Shown here one piece after another: positions 16,635-25,846 of a stretch of DNA of 36,656 bases; within the stretch, counting starts at the first letter, position 1, and each line of letters opens with the position of its first letter. The notes below the pieces were generated by a model. It searched no databases. It was not told the origin of the DNA and saw only the letters and a list, made by a program, of their open reading frames with translations. Both the position numbers and the translations under genes were made by a program. The stretch comes from Melioribacter roseus P3M-2 (lineage in GTDB: Bacteria; Bacteroidota; Ignavibacteria; Kapaibacteriales; Kapaibacteriaceae): contig CAMCXP010000005.1 of assembly GCA_945883395.1 (NCBI GenBank), positions 1-36,656 of the forward strand, in the 5' to 3' direction.

Positions 16635-18392
16635 ACGACCCCACTCGATCAAGTTCGGTTTGTCGTTGTTGACGTCGAAACCACCGGCGGCAAGGCTCAT
16701 GATCATCGCATGACCGAAATCGCGATGTGCGTGGTCGAGGACGACGATATCGTGCGTCGGTACGAGTCGCTGATGAATCCGCGGCAGCCGATCCCAGACT
16801 TCATTCAGTTGATGACCGGCATCACGGAAGACATGGTGCGTGATGCGCCAGACGAAGATGCCGTGCTTCCGACGATCGCGGCAGAGCTTGGCGCAGGTGA
16901 TCAGGTGGTAGTCTTCGTCGGACACAATGTCGGGTTTGATTGGAGTTTCGTCAGTCATGCCATCCAGCGCATGGGCGAGCCGGTGCCAGACGTCCCGCGC
17001 CTCTGCACCTGCCGTCTCTCGCGACGTCTCAGCACTGGTCTGGCAAAACATAATCTTGGCATTGTTGCAGAGCACTACGGTTGCACGATCACAGCCCGCC
17101 ACCGAGCGATGGGTGATACGGAAGCGACTGCAAAGGTGTTGATCAAACTGATTGAGCGCGCACGATCAGAGCACGATGCCGCGACGCTCGGCGACTTGAT
17201 CGAACTTCAGCACGCGCAACGTCAACTCCCACCGACGAAGTCCAATCAACGCGTCAAGCAACTCCTTGCACCGCGTCTTGCTGAAGTGCCTGATGAGCCC
17301 GGTGTGTACTACTTCCTGAACACCAAGAAGAACACGCTCTATATCGGTAAGGCAAAGTCGCTTCGCGACCGTGTGCGTCAGTATTTCCATGAAGGTCCGC
17401 TGCACGGCAAATCCGTGCAGAAGATGATTCGGTATATCCGGCACATCGAGTGGGAAGTAACAGGGACCGAACTTGGTGCGATGTTGCTCGAATCACGCGA
17501 GATCAAGACCAAGCGTCCGCTCCATAACCGAGCAAGCCTGGAGTATCATGCGCCCGCGTTCCTGAAGATCACATCGGAAGACTTTCCACGACTTGAGCTT
17601 GTGCACCGGATTGAGGACGACGGAGGCGAGTACTTTGGTCCGTTCCGGAGTCAGCGCATGGCCGAGCGCATCCGCGATATGGTTGTGCGGGAGCACCAAC
17701 TCCGCACGTGCAATGGGGCACTGTTCCCGCATGCCGACGTGAGGCCATGCTTCGACTACCACATCAAGCGCTGCCTAGGTCCGTGTGCACTTCACCAGAC
17801 AATTGACGACTACCGGCAGTCTATCGACGACGCACGCAGATTCCTGATGAACGTACAGACCGGAGCGATTGGACGCCTTTCGATGCAGATGGAGGAAGCT
17901 GCGCTCGATCTTGACTTCGAACGTGCGGCAATGCTGCGCGACGGAATCAAGGAAATCGAACGTGCTACTCTACATGGCACCGATCGTCCGCTCGCTATCA
18001 CCGACACCAATGTTATCATCATGATCCCGACCAGTGATCGGTATGCGACGGTGGAAGTCTATGCGCTGCGTGCAGGACGACTCATGTATCAGCGCGTGAT
18101 CGGCACGGCTGCTCCGCGCGAACCACTCATCGACATGCTCATGGACGTCTTCCAACGTCCAGCACCCCGTGGCGGGTTTACCGATCGCGAACTTGATGAG
18201 CTCCAGATTATCACATCGTGGTTGTATAGACGTCGTGAGCGCGCAACAACGATAGTTGTGCGCGACGTTGACCAACTCCCATCTGAACTCGATGTGACAT
18301 TGAATCAGTACCGTCGCGCTGATCCCGAGGACGTTGTTACTCAACGGTCCGAATACTCACAGCTACCGGAACACGATGACTACGGTGTTTGA
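16629..18392 (+). CDS. DEDDh exonuclease + GIY-YIG (UvrC/Cho-like) + UVR-domain protein
   Basis: 'VVVDVETTGGKAHDHRMTEIA', 'FVGHNVGFDWSFV', 'HRAMGDTEAT' (DEDDh); 'EPGVYYFLNTKKNTLYIGKAKSLRDRVRQYF' (GIY-YIG); 'CNGALFPHADVRPCFDYHIKRCLGPC'; UVR-like 'MEEAALDLDFERAAMLRDGIKEIE'. Confidence 0.93.
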   Translation: MLTTPLDQVRFVVVDVETTGGKAHDHRMTEIAMCVVEDDDIVRRYESLMNPRQPIPDFIQLMTGITEDMVRDAPDEDAVLPTIAAELGAGDQVVVFVGHNVGFDWSFVSHAIQRMGEPVPDVPRLCTCRLSRRLSTGLAKHNLGIVAEHYGCTITARHRAMGDTEATAKVLIKLIERARSEHDAATLGDLIELQHAQRQLPPTKSNQRVKQLLAPRLAEVPDEPGVYYFLNTKKNTLYIGKAKSLRDRVRQYFHEGPLHGKSVQKMIRYIRHIEWEVTGTELGAMLLESREIKTKRPLHNRASLEYHAPAFLKITSEDFPRLELVHRIEDDGGEYFGPFRSQRMAERIRDMVVREHQLRTCNGALFPHADVRPCFDYHIKRCLGPCALHQTIDDYRQSIDDARRFLMNVQTGAIGRLSMQMEEAALDLDFERAAMLRDGIKEIERATLHGTDRPLAITDTNVIIMIPTSDRYATVEVYALRAGRLMYQRVIGTAAPREPLIDMLMDVFQRPAPRGGFTDRELDELQIITSWLYRRRERATTIVVRDVDQLPSELDVTLNQYRRADPEDVVTQRSEYSQLPEHDDYGV

Positions 18393-19311
18393 CGATCTGC
18401 GAGATCCACAGTACGCCATCATCGATGTGCGTTCACCTGCTGAATACCAGCAGGGACACATTCCAAATGCAATCAACATCCCACTCTTCAGCAACGACGA
18501 GCGTGCGCATGTAGGCACGCTGTACGTGCAGCAGGGTGCAGCGATCGCCTTCGACGAAGGCTTGCGCTATGTCGGTTCGCGCATGCTTGAACTCGTCCAA
18601 CGTGCGCGTGCCCTCGACCGTCCACTCATCGTCTACTGCTGGCGTGGTGGCATGCGCAGCTCATCGGTCGCATGGCTCTATGCCGCTGCTGGATTGCAAA
18701 CACGCATCGTACCACGCGGGTACAAAGGCTTCAAGGCGTGGGCGCGAAATGTGATTGCACAGCCTTGGAAGTATCATGTGATCGGTGGAATGACCGGTGC
18801 CGGCAAGACTGATTACTTGCATGACCTAATAGGGCGTGGTGAACAGGCCCTCGATCTTGAAGCACTAGCTCATCATAAGGGATCAGTTTTCGGAGCAATG
18901 GGTCCTCAGCCGACAACCGAGCACGTACATAACATGATTGCAATGTCTCTAGCATCGTGCGACCCCTCGCGTGAGATCTTCATTGAAGATGAAAGCAGGC
19001 CCATAGGAACAGTGTATCTTCCTGAGGTGCTCTTCGATGCCATGCAGTCAGCTCGGATGACGACGCTTGACACGCCACGCGAAGAACGCATTGCTCGCTT
19101 AGTGCGCGACTACGGTGAAGTTTCTGCTGAGATGTTGCTCTCTGCATTCTCTCGCATAGAGCGCAAGCTCGGAGGAGAGCGATATGCACGTGCGTGCGAA
19201 GCTGTTGCAGCAGGCGACCTCGCTACTGCAGCAGACCTTGCATTGTCGTACTACGACGCGACCTATGCATACTACCACAAACGACGCATCACCAACACAA
19301 TAGTACCATGA
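18376..19311 (+). CDS. mnmH: tRNA 2-selenouridine synthase
   Basis: Rhodanese '[36 protein letters not shown]', '[18 protein letters not shown]', P-loop '[12 protein letters not shown]'. Overlaps the upstream CDS by 17 nt. Confidence 0.93.
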   Translation: MTTVFDDLRDPQYAIIDVRSPAEYQQGHIPNAINIPLFSNDERAHVGTLYVQQGAAIAFDEGLRYVGSRMLELVQRARALDRPLIVYCWRGGMRSSSVAWLYAAAGLQTRIVPRGYKGFKAWARNVIAQPWKYHVIGGMTGAGKTDYLHDLIGRGEQALDLEALAHHKGSVFGAMGPQPTTEHVHNMIAMSLASCDPSREIFIEDESRPIGTVYLPEVLFDAMQSARMTTLDTPREERIARLVRDYGEVSAEMLLSAFSRIERKLGGERYARACEAVAAGDLATAADLALSYYDATYAYYHKRRITNTIVP

Positions 19312-20354
19312 CCGCATCTACCTATCGGCTAACGCAATACTCGCACGGCGCTGGCTGTGGATGTAAGATTTCTCCATCAGTGCTCGACACCATCTTGCAT
19401 TCGACGTTTGTTGCGCCGCATGATGCGCGGTTGCTCGTGGGCAATGCATCACGCGATGATGCAGCTGTGTACGACCTTGGTGATGGTACGGCGGTTGTGA
19501 GCACGACGGATTTCTTCATGCCCATCGTCGACGATCCTGTTGACTTTGGTCGGATCGCTAGTGTGAACGCAATCAGCGATGTCTATGCAATGGGCGGTAC
19601 GCCGATGATGGCTATTGCCGTGTTGGGTTGGCCCGTCAATACGGTGCCAGTCGAGGCTGCACGCTTAGTTCTGGAAGGGGCGCGCATGGCGTGCGCCGAG
19701 GCGGGTATTCCACTTGCAGGCGGACATAGCATCGACAGTCCGGAGCCGATCTTTGGTCTGGCTGTTACGGGGCGAGTAGCATTGGAGCATCTCAAAACAA
19801 ACACAGGCGCCGTGGAAGGCGACGTGTTGTTTCTCACCAAACCGCTTGGAGTAGGCATCCTCACCACGGCCGAGAAGAAAGGCGTGCTGCAACCCGAGCA
19901 CGCTACATGGGCGCGCGACGTGATGGTGAAACTCAATACGGCAGGTGCAGCGTTTGGCGCATTGCCATACGTGCATGCGATGACCGACGTCACGGGGTTT
20001 GGTTTGCTCGGACACTTAGTGGAGCTTGCCGATGGCGCATCGTGCACTGCGTTGCTCGACGCATCAGCGGTGCCACTCATCGATGATGCCGCGATTCGTT
20101 CCTACGTCGCACAAGGCTGCGTGCCTGGTGGTACCAATCGCAATTTCGCAGCGTATGGTCATCGCATCAGTGCGCTCACAGACGAGCAACGTGCGGTGCT
20201 ATGCGATCCGCAAACAAGCGGTGGACTGTTGGTGAGTGTCGATCCTGCGCATGTTGATGCATTCGTTGCGGTATGTGCGCAGAACAACACACTGTCAGCT
20301 GCTCCGATCGGCGTAATGTCAGCTCGAACAGAGGTCGCTGTTCAAGTAGGTTAA
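19308..20354 (+). CDS. selD: Selenide, water dikinase (selenophosphate synthetase)
   Basis: '[12 protein letters not shown]', '[60 protein letters not shown]', '[13 protein letters not shown]', 'DPQTSGGLL'. ATGA overlap with mnmH. Confidence 0.96.
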   Translation: MTASTYRLTQYSHGAGCGCKISPSVLDTILHSTFVAPHDARLLVGNASRDDAAVYDLGDGTAVVSTTDFFMPIVDDPVDFGRIASVNAISDVYAMGGTPMMAIAVLGWPVNTVPVEAARLVLEGARMACAEAGIPLAGGHSIDSPEPIFGLAVTGRVALEHLKTNTGAVEGDVLFLTKPLGVGILTTAEKKGVLQPEHATWARDVMVKLNTAGAAFGALPYVHAMTDVTGFGLLGHLVELADGASCTALLDASAVPLIDDAAIRSYVAQGCVPGGTNRNFAAYGHRISALTDEQRAVLCDPQTSGGLLVSVDPAHVDAFVAVCAQNNTLSAAPIGVMSARTEVAVQVG

Positions 20355-21400
20355 TCAACCCACTCGGCAACAAACACGTTTGTGTCGCGCGTGCCTTGGT
20401 TATTGCGATTGCTCGACCATACGATGTACTTGCCATCGGGCGAGAACATCGGGAATGCATTGAAGATGCTCTCGCTCGTGATCTTCTCGAGCCCCGTTCC
20501 ATCCACATTGATCATGTACAACTGAAAGTCGTAGCCGCGTGGTGATGCGTGGTTCGATGAGAAGATGATCTTCTTCTGCGACGGATGGAAGAACGGCGCC
20601 CAGTTCGCTTTGCCAAGAGATGTGATGCGTCGCACGTTTGATCCGTCGACGTTGCAGACGTAGATCTCCATGTTTGTTGGTGCGACGAGGCCCTGCGCGA
20701 GAAGCTCCTTGTACTCGGCTTGTTCCTCGGGCGTCTTCGGTCGCGACGAGCGGTACACGAGCATCGTTCCATCAGGAGAGAAGAACGCGCCGCCATCATA
20801 GCCGAGCTCGTTCGTCACTTGTCGCACATCCGATCCGTCGATGTTCATCGTCCACAATTCGAGGTCGCCGCTGCGATCCGATGTGAAGACGATCTTGTCG
20901 CCCTTGGGTGAAACCGTTGCTTCGGCATCGTAGCCGTATCGATCGGTGAGCGTGTCGATCACGCTGCCGGATGGATCTGCTACGTAGATGTCGTACGTCG
21001 GGAGTACTTGCCACAGGTACTTGCGGTCGGCACGCTCTGGTGGTCCGGGCGGACATGTATCGTCGTGACGCTGTGTGCTGGCGTACAGCACATCGCGACT
21101 GTTCGGCATGAAGTACGAGCACGTGGTGCGCCCCTTTCCAGTGCTGATCATCGGCGGACGGTACGTTGAATCACCAGCTGCTGCAATCGTCAACGCGTGA
21201 ATCTGATCGCACGAATGGCCCCATCCCTTGAAGTTCGATTGGAAGGCGAGCTTCGTGCCGTCAGGACTCCAATATGCTTCTGCATTGTCGCCACCAAACG
21301 TGAGCTGCTTGATGTTGCGAAGGTGCTTCTCCTGCGCTTGCGTGATTGTTGCGAGTGTGCAGAACGATAGCACGATAACGAGCGTCGTACGGAGATTCAT
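20351..21400 (-). CDS. TolB-like WD40/PD40 beta-propeller protein
   Basis: Signal peptide; repeats '[15 protein letters not shown]', '[31 protein letters not shown]', '[17 protein letters not shown]' style. Confidence 0.88.
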   Translation of the reverse strand: MNLRTTLVIVLSFCTLATITQAQEKHLRNIKQLTFGGDNAEAYWSPDGTKLAFQSNFKGWGHSCDQIHALTIAAAGDSTYRPPMISTGKGRTTCSYFMPNSRDVLYASTQRHDDTCPPGPPERADRKYLWQVLPTYDIYVADPSGSVIDTLTDRYGYDAEATVSPKGDKIVFTSDRSGDLELWTMNIDGSDVRQVTNELGYDGGAFFSPDGTMLVYRSSRPKTPEEQAEYKELLAQGLVAPTNMEIYVCNVDGSNVRRITSLGKANWAPFFHPSQKKIIFSSNHASPRGYDFQLYMINVDGTGLEKITSESIFNAFPMFSPDGKYIVWSSNRNNQGTRDTNVFVAEWVD

Positions 21401-22002
21401 AAGTGGTAGGCGATGCCAAAGAGAACGGAGAGTGTTTGAAGATCTTCGCGAAACATCTTCGTGTACCGAACACTTGATGTGATCGTGAGACGTGCGCTTG
21501 CAGCGTATCCAACACCAGCTGTTGCGCCGATCGTGAAGTATGCTTCGTTATTGATTTCTTCGGATGGACGTCGCGCGCCGATGTTGACCGTGATGAGTGT
21601 TGCACCGGCATGTGCCATCACGTAGGGGTGAAGATCCTGCGTGCCAAACACATACCCAATGCCGCCCATGATGGGTGTCGCATTGAGTGAGAGCTCCGAA
21701 AGGTCAATGGTTGCTGAATCTGTCGGGACATTTTTGCCAAGTTGGTAGAACGATGTGCCAACAGAAACCACGCCGACAACACGATCGTCAATGAAGCGCC
21801 AGAAGTTGAGATTCATGCCCCATGCAGTCGACAAGTCGAGACCGCGCTTGATGTCGCCCATCGGGAAGTAGAGTCCGCCATCGATGCCAAGGCGATCGGA
21901 AAACATTCCGGTGCGATAAGTTTTTGGTTGCGCAGTGCTTTGTGCGGAGAGCTGGCTCGCCAAGCACATCGCGCAGAAAAGCAAGGAAAGAAACTGCTTC
22001 AT
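21397..22002 (-). CDS. Outer-membrane beta-barrel-domain protein
   Basis: Signal peptide MKQFLSLLFCAMCLASQLSAQS; 'LGIDGGLYFPMGDIKRGL', 'GIGYVFGTQDLHPYVMAHAGATLI'. ATGA overlap with the TolB-like gene. Confidence 0.75.
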   Translation of the reverse strand: MKQFLSLLFCAMCLASQLSAQSTAQPKTYRTGMFSDRLGIDGGLYFPMGDIKRGLDLSTAWGMNLNFWRFIDDRVVGVVSVGTSFYQLGKNVPTDSATIDLSELSLNATPIMGGIGYVFGTQDLHPYVMAHAGATLITVNIGARRPSEEINNEAYFTIGATAGVGYAASARLTITSSVRYTKMFREDLQTLSVLFGIAYHL

Positions 22003-22008
22003 AGTATT

Positions 22009-22016
22009 CGAAGCTA
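22009..22016 (-). promoter_or_regulatory. -7-like box TAGCTTCG, 6 nt from ATG
   Basis: TAGCTTCG-AATACT-ATG on minus strand. Confidence 0.3.
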
Positions 22017-22027
22017 CGAAGAGTCCG

Positions 22028-22035
22028 TATTTTAG
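22028..22035 (+). promoter_or_regulatory. -7-like box TATTTTAG, 6 nt from ATG
   Basis: TATTTTAG-CAGGCT-ATG. Confidence 0.3.
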
Positions 22036-22041
22036 CAGGCT

Positions 22042-23670
22042 ATGTCAATACATGATGAAACATCGAAGCGTGGCCTGGACATGCTCCGGGATCCGCGATA
22101 CAACAAGGGTACGGCATTCACACGCGAAGAGCGGCAGAAGTATGGGTTGAGCGGCTTGCTCCCCGACATCGTCTCGTCGCTTGACATGCAGCTTCAACGC
22201 ATTGAAGGTCATATCCGATCGCTGCCAACAGACCTCGATCGCTATGTGTACTTCAGCGATCTCCAAGAGCGCAACGAGAGTCTGTTCTACCACATCCTCA
22301 TGCGCGACCCAGTTGCGTACATGCCGGTGGTCTACACGCCGACCGTTGGTCTGGCATGTCAGACGTTTGGACGCATCTATCGTCGCCCGAAAGGACTCTT
22401 CATCAGCGCACGTCACCGCAGTCGTATGGTCGAGGTGATGCGGAACTGGCCAGAGTCGGACGTACGCTGGATCTGCGTTACTGATGGCGAGCGCATTCTT
22501 GGTCTCGGTGACCTTGGCGCACAGGGCATGGGCATCCCGATTGGTAAACTCGCGCTCTACACCGCATGCGCTGGTGTGCCGCCACATCTTACGCTGCCAA
22601 TCGTTCTCGACATCGGCACGAATAACGAAGAGCTCCTGAACGATCCGCTCTACATCGGCATTCGCCAAAAGCGTCTTGCTGGCGAAGAGTATGATGCATT
22701 CGTCGAAGAGTTCGTCACATCTATCGAAACGGTGTTTCCAACCTGCAGCATTCAGTGGGAAGACTTCGCCAATCCCAATGCGGGTCCGATCCTCGAGCGC
22801 TATCGCGATCGCATCTCGTCGTTCAACGACGACATTCAGGGTACTGCTGCTGTTGGCGTCGCGGGAATTCTTGCTGCTCTTCGGATGAAGGACGAGCATC
22901 TTTCGCAACAGACGTTCTTGTTCTTTGGTGCTGGCTCTGCCGGAACAGGCATTGCAGATCTCCTCTGCAATATCATGGTCGCAAAAGGCATCACGATCGA
23001 TGAAGCACGCAAGCGTTGCTGGCTTGTTGATAGTAAGGGGCTCGTCGTGTCTTCCCGCGAAGACCTTGCCGACACCAAGAAGCCATTCGCGCACGACGCA
23101 CCGCATGTGTCGACGTTGCTCGAGGCGGTAACGGTTACGAACGCCACAGCAATCATCGGCACGAGTACCATTCCGAAGAGCTTCACGCAGGATGTGATCG
23201 AACAGATGGCGCGCAATACGCCACGTCCTATGATATTTCCATTCTCAAATCCAACATCGCAGAGCGAATGCTCAGCCGAAGAAGCCTACACGTGGACAAA
23301 CGGTGCGGCAGTCTTTGCGAGTGGTTCGCCGTTCCTGCCCGTTGAGTTGAACGGCACGACGCACTATCCTGGCCAAGGCAACAACGTCTACATCTTCCCG
23401 GGTGTTGGTCTTGCGGTGTATGCAACGCAAGCATCGCGCATTCCAGATCAAGCCTTCGCTGTTGCAGCGCGCGCACTGGCGTCGATGGTCACCGATGAGC
23501 AGTTTGCAAAGGGGCTCATCTACCCGCCGATGTCAAACATCCGTGACGCAGCTGTTGTGGTAGCGAACGCAGTCACAGAGTACCTCTTCAACGAGGGCCT
23601 TGCCCGCGTTGAGCGTCCTGCCGATATCACAGCGTTTGTTCGCGAGCACATCTGGCAGCCTGAGTACTGA
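22042..23670 (+). CDS. maeA: NAD-dependent malic enzyme
   Basis: 'NKGTAFTREERQKYGLSGLLP', 'VVYTPTVGLACQTF', 'VTDGERILGLGDLGAQGMGIPIGKLALYTACAGV', 'FNDDIQGTAAV', 'FFGAGSAGTGIADL'. Confidence 0.96.
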   Translation: MSIHDETSKRGLDMLRDPRYNKGTAFTREERQKYGLSGLLPDIVSSLDMQLQRIEGHIRSLPTDLDRYVYFSDLQERNESLFYHILMRDPVAYMPVVYTPTVGLACQTFGRIYRRPKGLFISARHRSRMVEVMRNWPESDVRWICVTDGERILGLGDLGAQGMGIPIGKLALYTACAGVPPHLTLPIVLDIGTNNEELLNDPLYIGIRQKRLAGEEYDAFVEEFVTSIETVFPTCSIQWEDFANPNAGPILERYRDRISSFNDDIQGTAAVGVAGILAALRMKDEHLSQQTFLFFGAGSAGTGIADLLCNIMVAKGITIDEARKRCWLVDSKGLVVSSREDLADTKKPFAHDAPHVSTLLEAVTVTNATAIIGTSTIPKSFTQDVIEQMARNTPRPMIFPFSNPTSQSECSAEEAYTWTNGAAVFASGSPFLPVELNGTTHYPGQGNNVYIFPGVGLAVYATQASRIPDQAFAVAARALASMVTDEQFAKGLIYPPMSNIRDAAVVVANAVTEYLFNEGLARVERPADITAFVREHIWQPEY

Positions 23671-23679
23671 GTTGCTGCG

Positions 23680-25020
23680 TTAGCGCAGTTCCCGCTCGTG
23701 CACGGTGCGCGTCCAAACGTCTGTGCCCTGCGCATCGACGATGCGGAGTGTTAGGCTGCGTTCGCCGCGATTGCCTTGCGCGGTGATCAGACCGAAGTTG
23801 TGTCCGATGTACTTGGTGCCTTCGACGTGACGTGAGTTTGTGCGATAGATCTCGCTGGAGTTTAGGCCCGACGACAACGGTGACGACGTGAGTTCGTAGA
23901 TCGGATACGTGTTTGGTCGATCCAACTTCGAGAGTTCGGCAAAGTGCACATCGCCAGAGATGAACATCACGCCGCTGATCTTGAGTCGTGTGATTGCAGC
24001 AATGAGGGTGTCGCGTTCCTCGGGCGACCAAGCAAAGCCCTCGCGCTTCATGTTATCGCTGAGCACTTGACCACCAATGGCAACAACCTTGAACGTGGCC
24101 TTACTTGACGCGAGAGCATCGATGAGCCACTGTAGTTGCTGTTCGCCGAGGATGCGTCGAGGAATATCCGTGCGTGCGTTCGGCGTGCGATACCACCGAT
24201 CGTCCATCAGGAATACTTGCACGTCTGCAACATCGAAGGTCGAGGTGATGCCGTGATGCGGTTCGATGCCAAACGACGGATTCGGCCAGTAGGCCATGAA
24301 TGCATCACGAGCATCATGCTTGAGTGCGTAGGTGTAGTCTGCATCGTTCGGACCGTAATCGTGGTCGTCCCAGATGGCGTAACTGGGGACAGTCGCAAAC
24401 AGTCGCTGTGATCCCGGCCACGCGCGTGTGTGCGCATAGCGCTTGAAGATCCCCGCGCGGGAGCCGAAGTCGCCCTCGCGTAGATACGTGTTATCGCCAA
24501 GCCAGATCATCGCATCGGGCTTGCGATCAGCGATCGCGTCGAAGATGCCCGTTGGTGTTCCATACCCACGCTCCTTGCCTGTTGAATCGAATCGCTCGAA
24601 GCCAGGCTCGTTGATATAGTGACAGCTCCCAAGTGCAATCGACACCGTGGGAATCGCGTTGCCACGGAAGCGCCAGATCGGACGTGTGGTAAAGGTCGTT
24701 GGAAGCGTTGTTGATACAGGAGCGCCGTCGAGAACCACATCGTAGGTGTACGTCCGCTGCGGCTCGACGCTATCGAGCACAACCGTTGCGCAGAATCCCG
24801 TGCGCTGGTCGGTGAGAACCTGCGCTGATGTGAACGTGCGTGGTGTACCTACCACGCGGTAACGCACCTGTAGGCGCGTAGCCGTTGATGTCTGCACCCA
24901 GATGGAGGCGCTGCGCATGTCGATATGGCCAAGCATCGGACCCGACACAAGGGTAGCTTGGCTCATCGCGGTGGCAGCCTGAAGGATGCAAATGAGAGCG
25001 ATGAGGAGTTTAGCGTTCAT
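23680..25020 (-). CDS. PhoD-like alkaline phosphatase / metallophosphatase
   Basis: 'MIWLGDNTYLREGDFGS', 'YAIWDDHDYGPNDADYTY', 'FISGDVHFAEL'. Start taken as MNAKLLIALICILQ at 25020. Confidence 0.88.
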   Translation of the reverse strand: MNAKLLIALICILQAATAMSQATLVSGPMLGHIDMRSASIWVQTSTATRLQVRYRVVGTPRTFTSAQVLTDQRTGFCATVVLDSVEPQRTYTYDVVLDGAPVSTTLPTTFTTRPIWRFRGNAIPTVSIALGSCHYINEPGFERFDSTGKERGYGTPTGIFDAIADRKPDAMIWLGDNTYLREGDFGSRAGIFKRYAHTRAWPGSQRLFATVPSYAIWDDHDYGPNDADYTYALKHDARDAFMAYWPNPSFGIEPHHGITSTFDVADVQVFLMDDRWYRTPNARTDIPRRILGEQQLQWLIDALASSKATFKVVAIGGQVLSDNMKREGFAWSPEERDTLIAAITRLKISGVMFISGDVHFAELSKLDRPNTYPIYELTSSPLSSGLNSSEIYRTNSRHVEGTKYIGHNFGLITAQGNRGERSLTLRIVDAQGTDVWTRTVHERELR

Positions 25021-25786
25021 AGCGGAGGTGTTTGATTTCTTCGCCCTGCAGACCAATGTCGCGCATGGCTTCGATGCCGATCGTGAGATGAAGATCGACA
25101 AACGTCTCGGTTACCATCTTGTCGGACTCTTCGGTCTTGACGCCTTCGGGCATAACAGGTACGTCGCTCACGAGCAACAAGGCACCGCGTGGAATGCCAT
25201 TTTTATGTCCGACAATGAAGATCGTGGCAGTCTCCATGTCAATCGCGAGGCATGACAACTCTTGCAGACGTTGTTGGAATTGCTCGTCCCATTCCCAGAC
25301 GCGACGGTTCGTTGTGTAGACAACACCTGTGCGATAGTCTTGCTTGTGATCGAGGATGCGATCGGACACAAACTTGTGGAGCTTGAATGATGGAAGCGCT
25401 GGTACCTCGGGTGGGAAGTAGTCATCACTTGTACCATCGCCACGAATCGCTGCAATCGGCAGAATGAAGTGTCCGATCTCTGTGGATGCCTTAAGTCCGC
25501 CACACTTGCCAAGGAACAGCACGCCCTTCGGCATACGCGCAACCAGCAGGTCCATTATCAGCGCGGCGTTCGGCGAGCCGATTCCGTAGTTGATAATCGT
25601 AAGGTTGCCCGACGTTGCGGTCTGCATCGGACGGTCGGTGCCAAGCACTGGCACGTCGTGCCGCTTCGCAAATGATTCGACGTAACCACGAAAGTTCGTG
25701 AGCAAGATGTAGTCGCCAAACGCAGCGATCTCGGTGCCAGTATATCGTGGAAGCCAGTTCCGCGCAATGTCGAGCTTTGTATGCAT
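25010..25786 (-). CDS. AMP nucleosidase (short form, nucleoside phosphorylase fold)
   Basis: 'IINYGIGSPNAALIMDLL', 'VLFLGKCGGLK', 'DDYFPPEVPALPSFKLH', 'AIDMETATIFIVGHKNGIPRGALLLVSD'. Confidence 0.9.
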   Translation of the reverse strand: MHTKLDIARNWLPRYTGTEIAAFGDYILLTNFRGYVESFAKRHDVPVLGTDRPMQTATSGNLTIINYGIGSPNAALIMDLLVARMPKGVLFLGKCGGLKASTEIGHFILPIAAIRGDGTSDDYFPPEVPALPSFKLHKFVSDRILDHKQDYRTGVVYTTNRRVWEWDEQFQQRLQELSCLAIDMETATIFIVGHKNGIPRGALLLVSDVPVMPEGVKTEESDKMVTETFVDLHLTIGIEAMRDIGLQGEEIKHLRYER

Positions 25787-25834
25787 GATGAAAAACTACG
25801 GAGAGTTCGCCTTCGGCGCGCAGGCACAACGTTG

Positions 25835-25842
25835 TAATTTGC
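25835..25842 (+). promoter_or_regulatory. -7-like box TAATTTGC, 4 nt from ATG
   Basis: TAATTTGC-ACAC-ATG. Confidence 0.35.
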
Positions 25843-25846
25843 ACAC

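Noticed and set aside
22045-23106. 353-aa minus-strand ORF opposite maeA
   Set aside because: Fully antisense to a well-conserved malic enzyme; composition (Cys/His/Arg-rich, no domains) is typical of codon-bias shadow ORFs.
23675-23688. CTGCG-TTAG-CGCAG hairpin between maeA and the phoD-like gene
   Set aside because: Five-bp stem without a T-tract, overlapping a stop codon; too weak to call a terminator.
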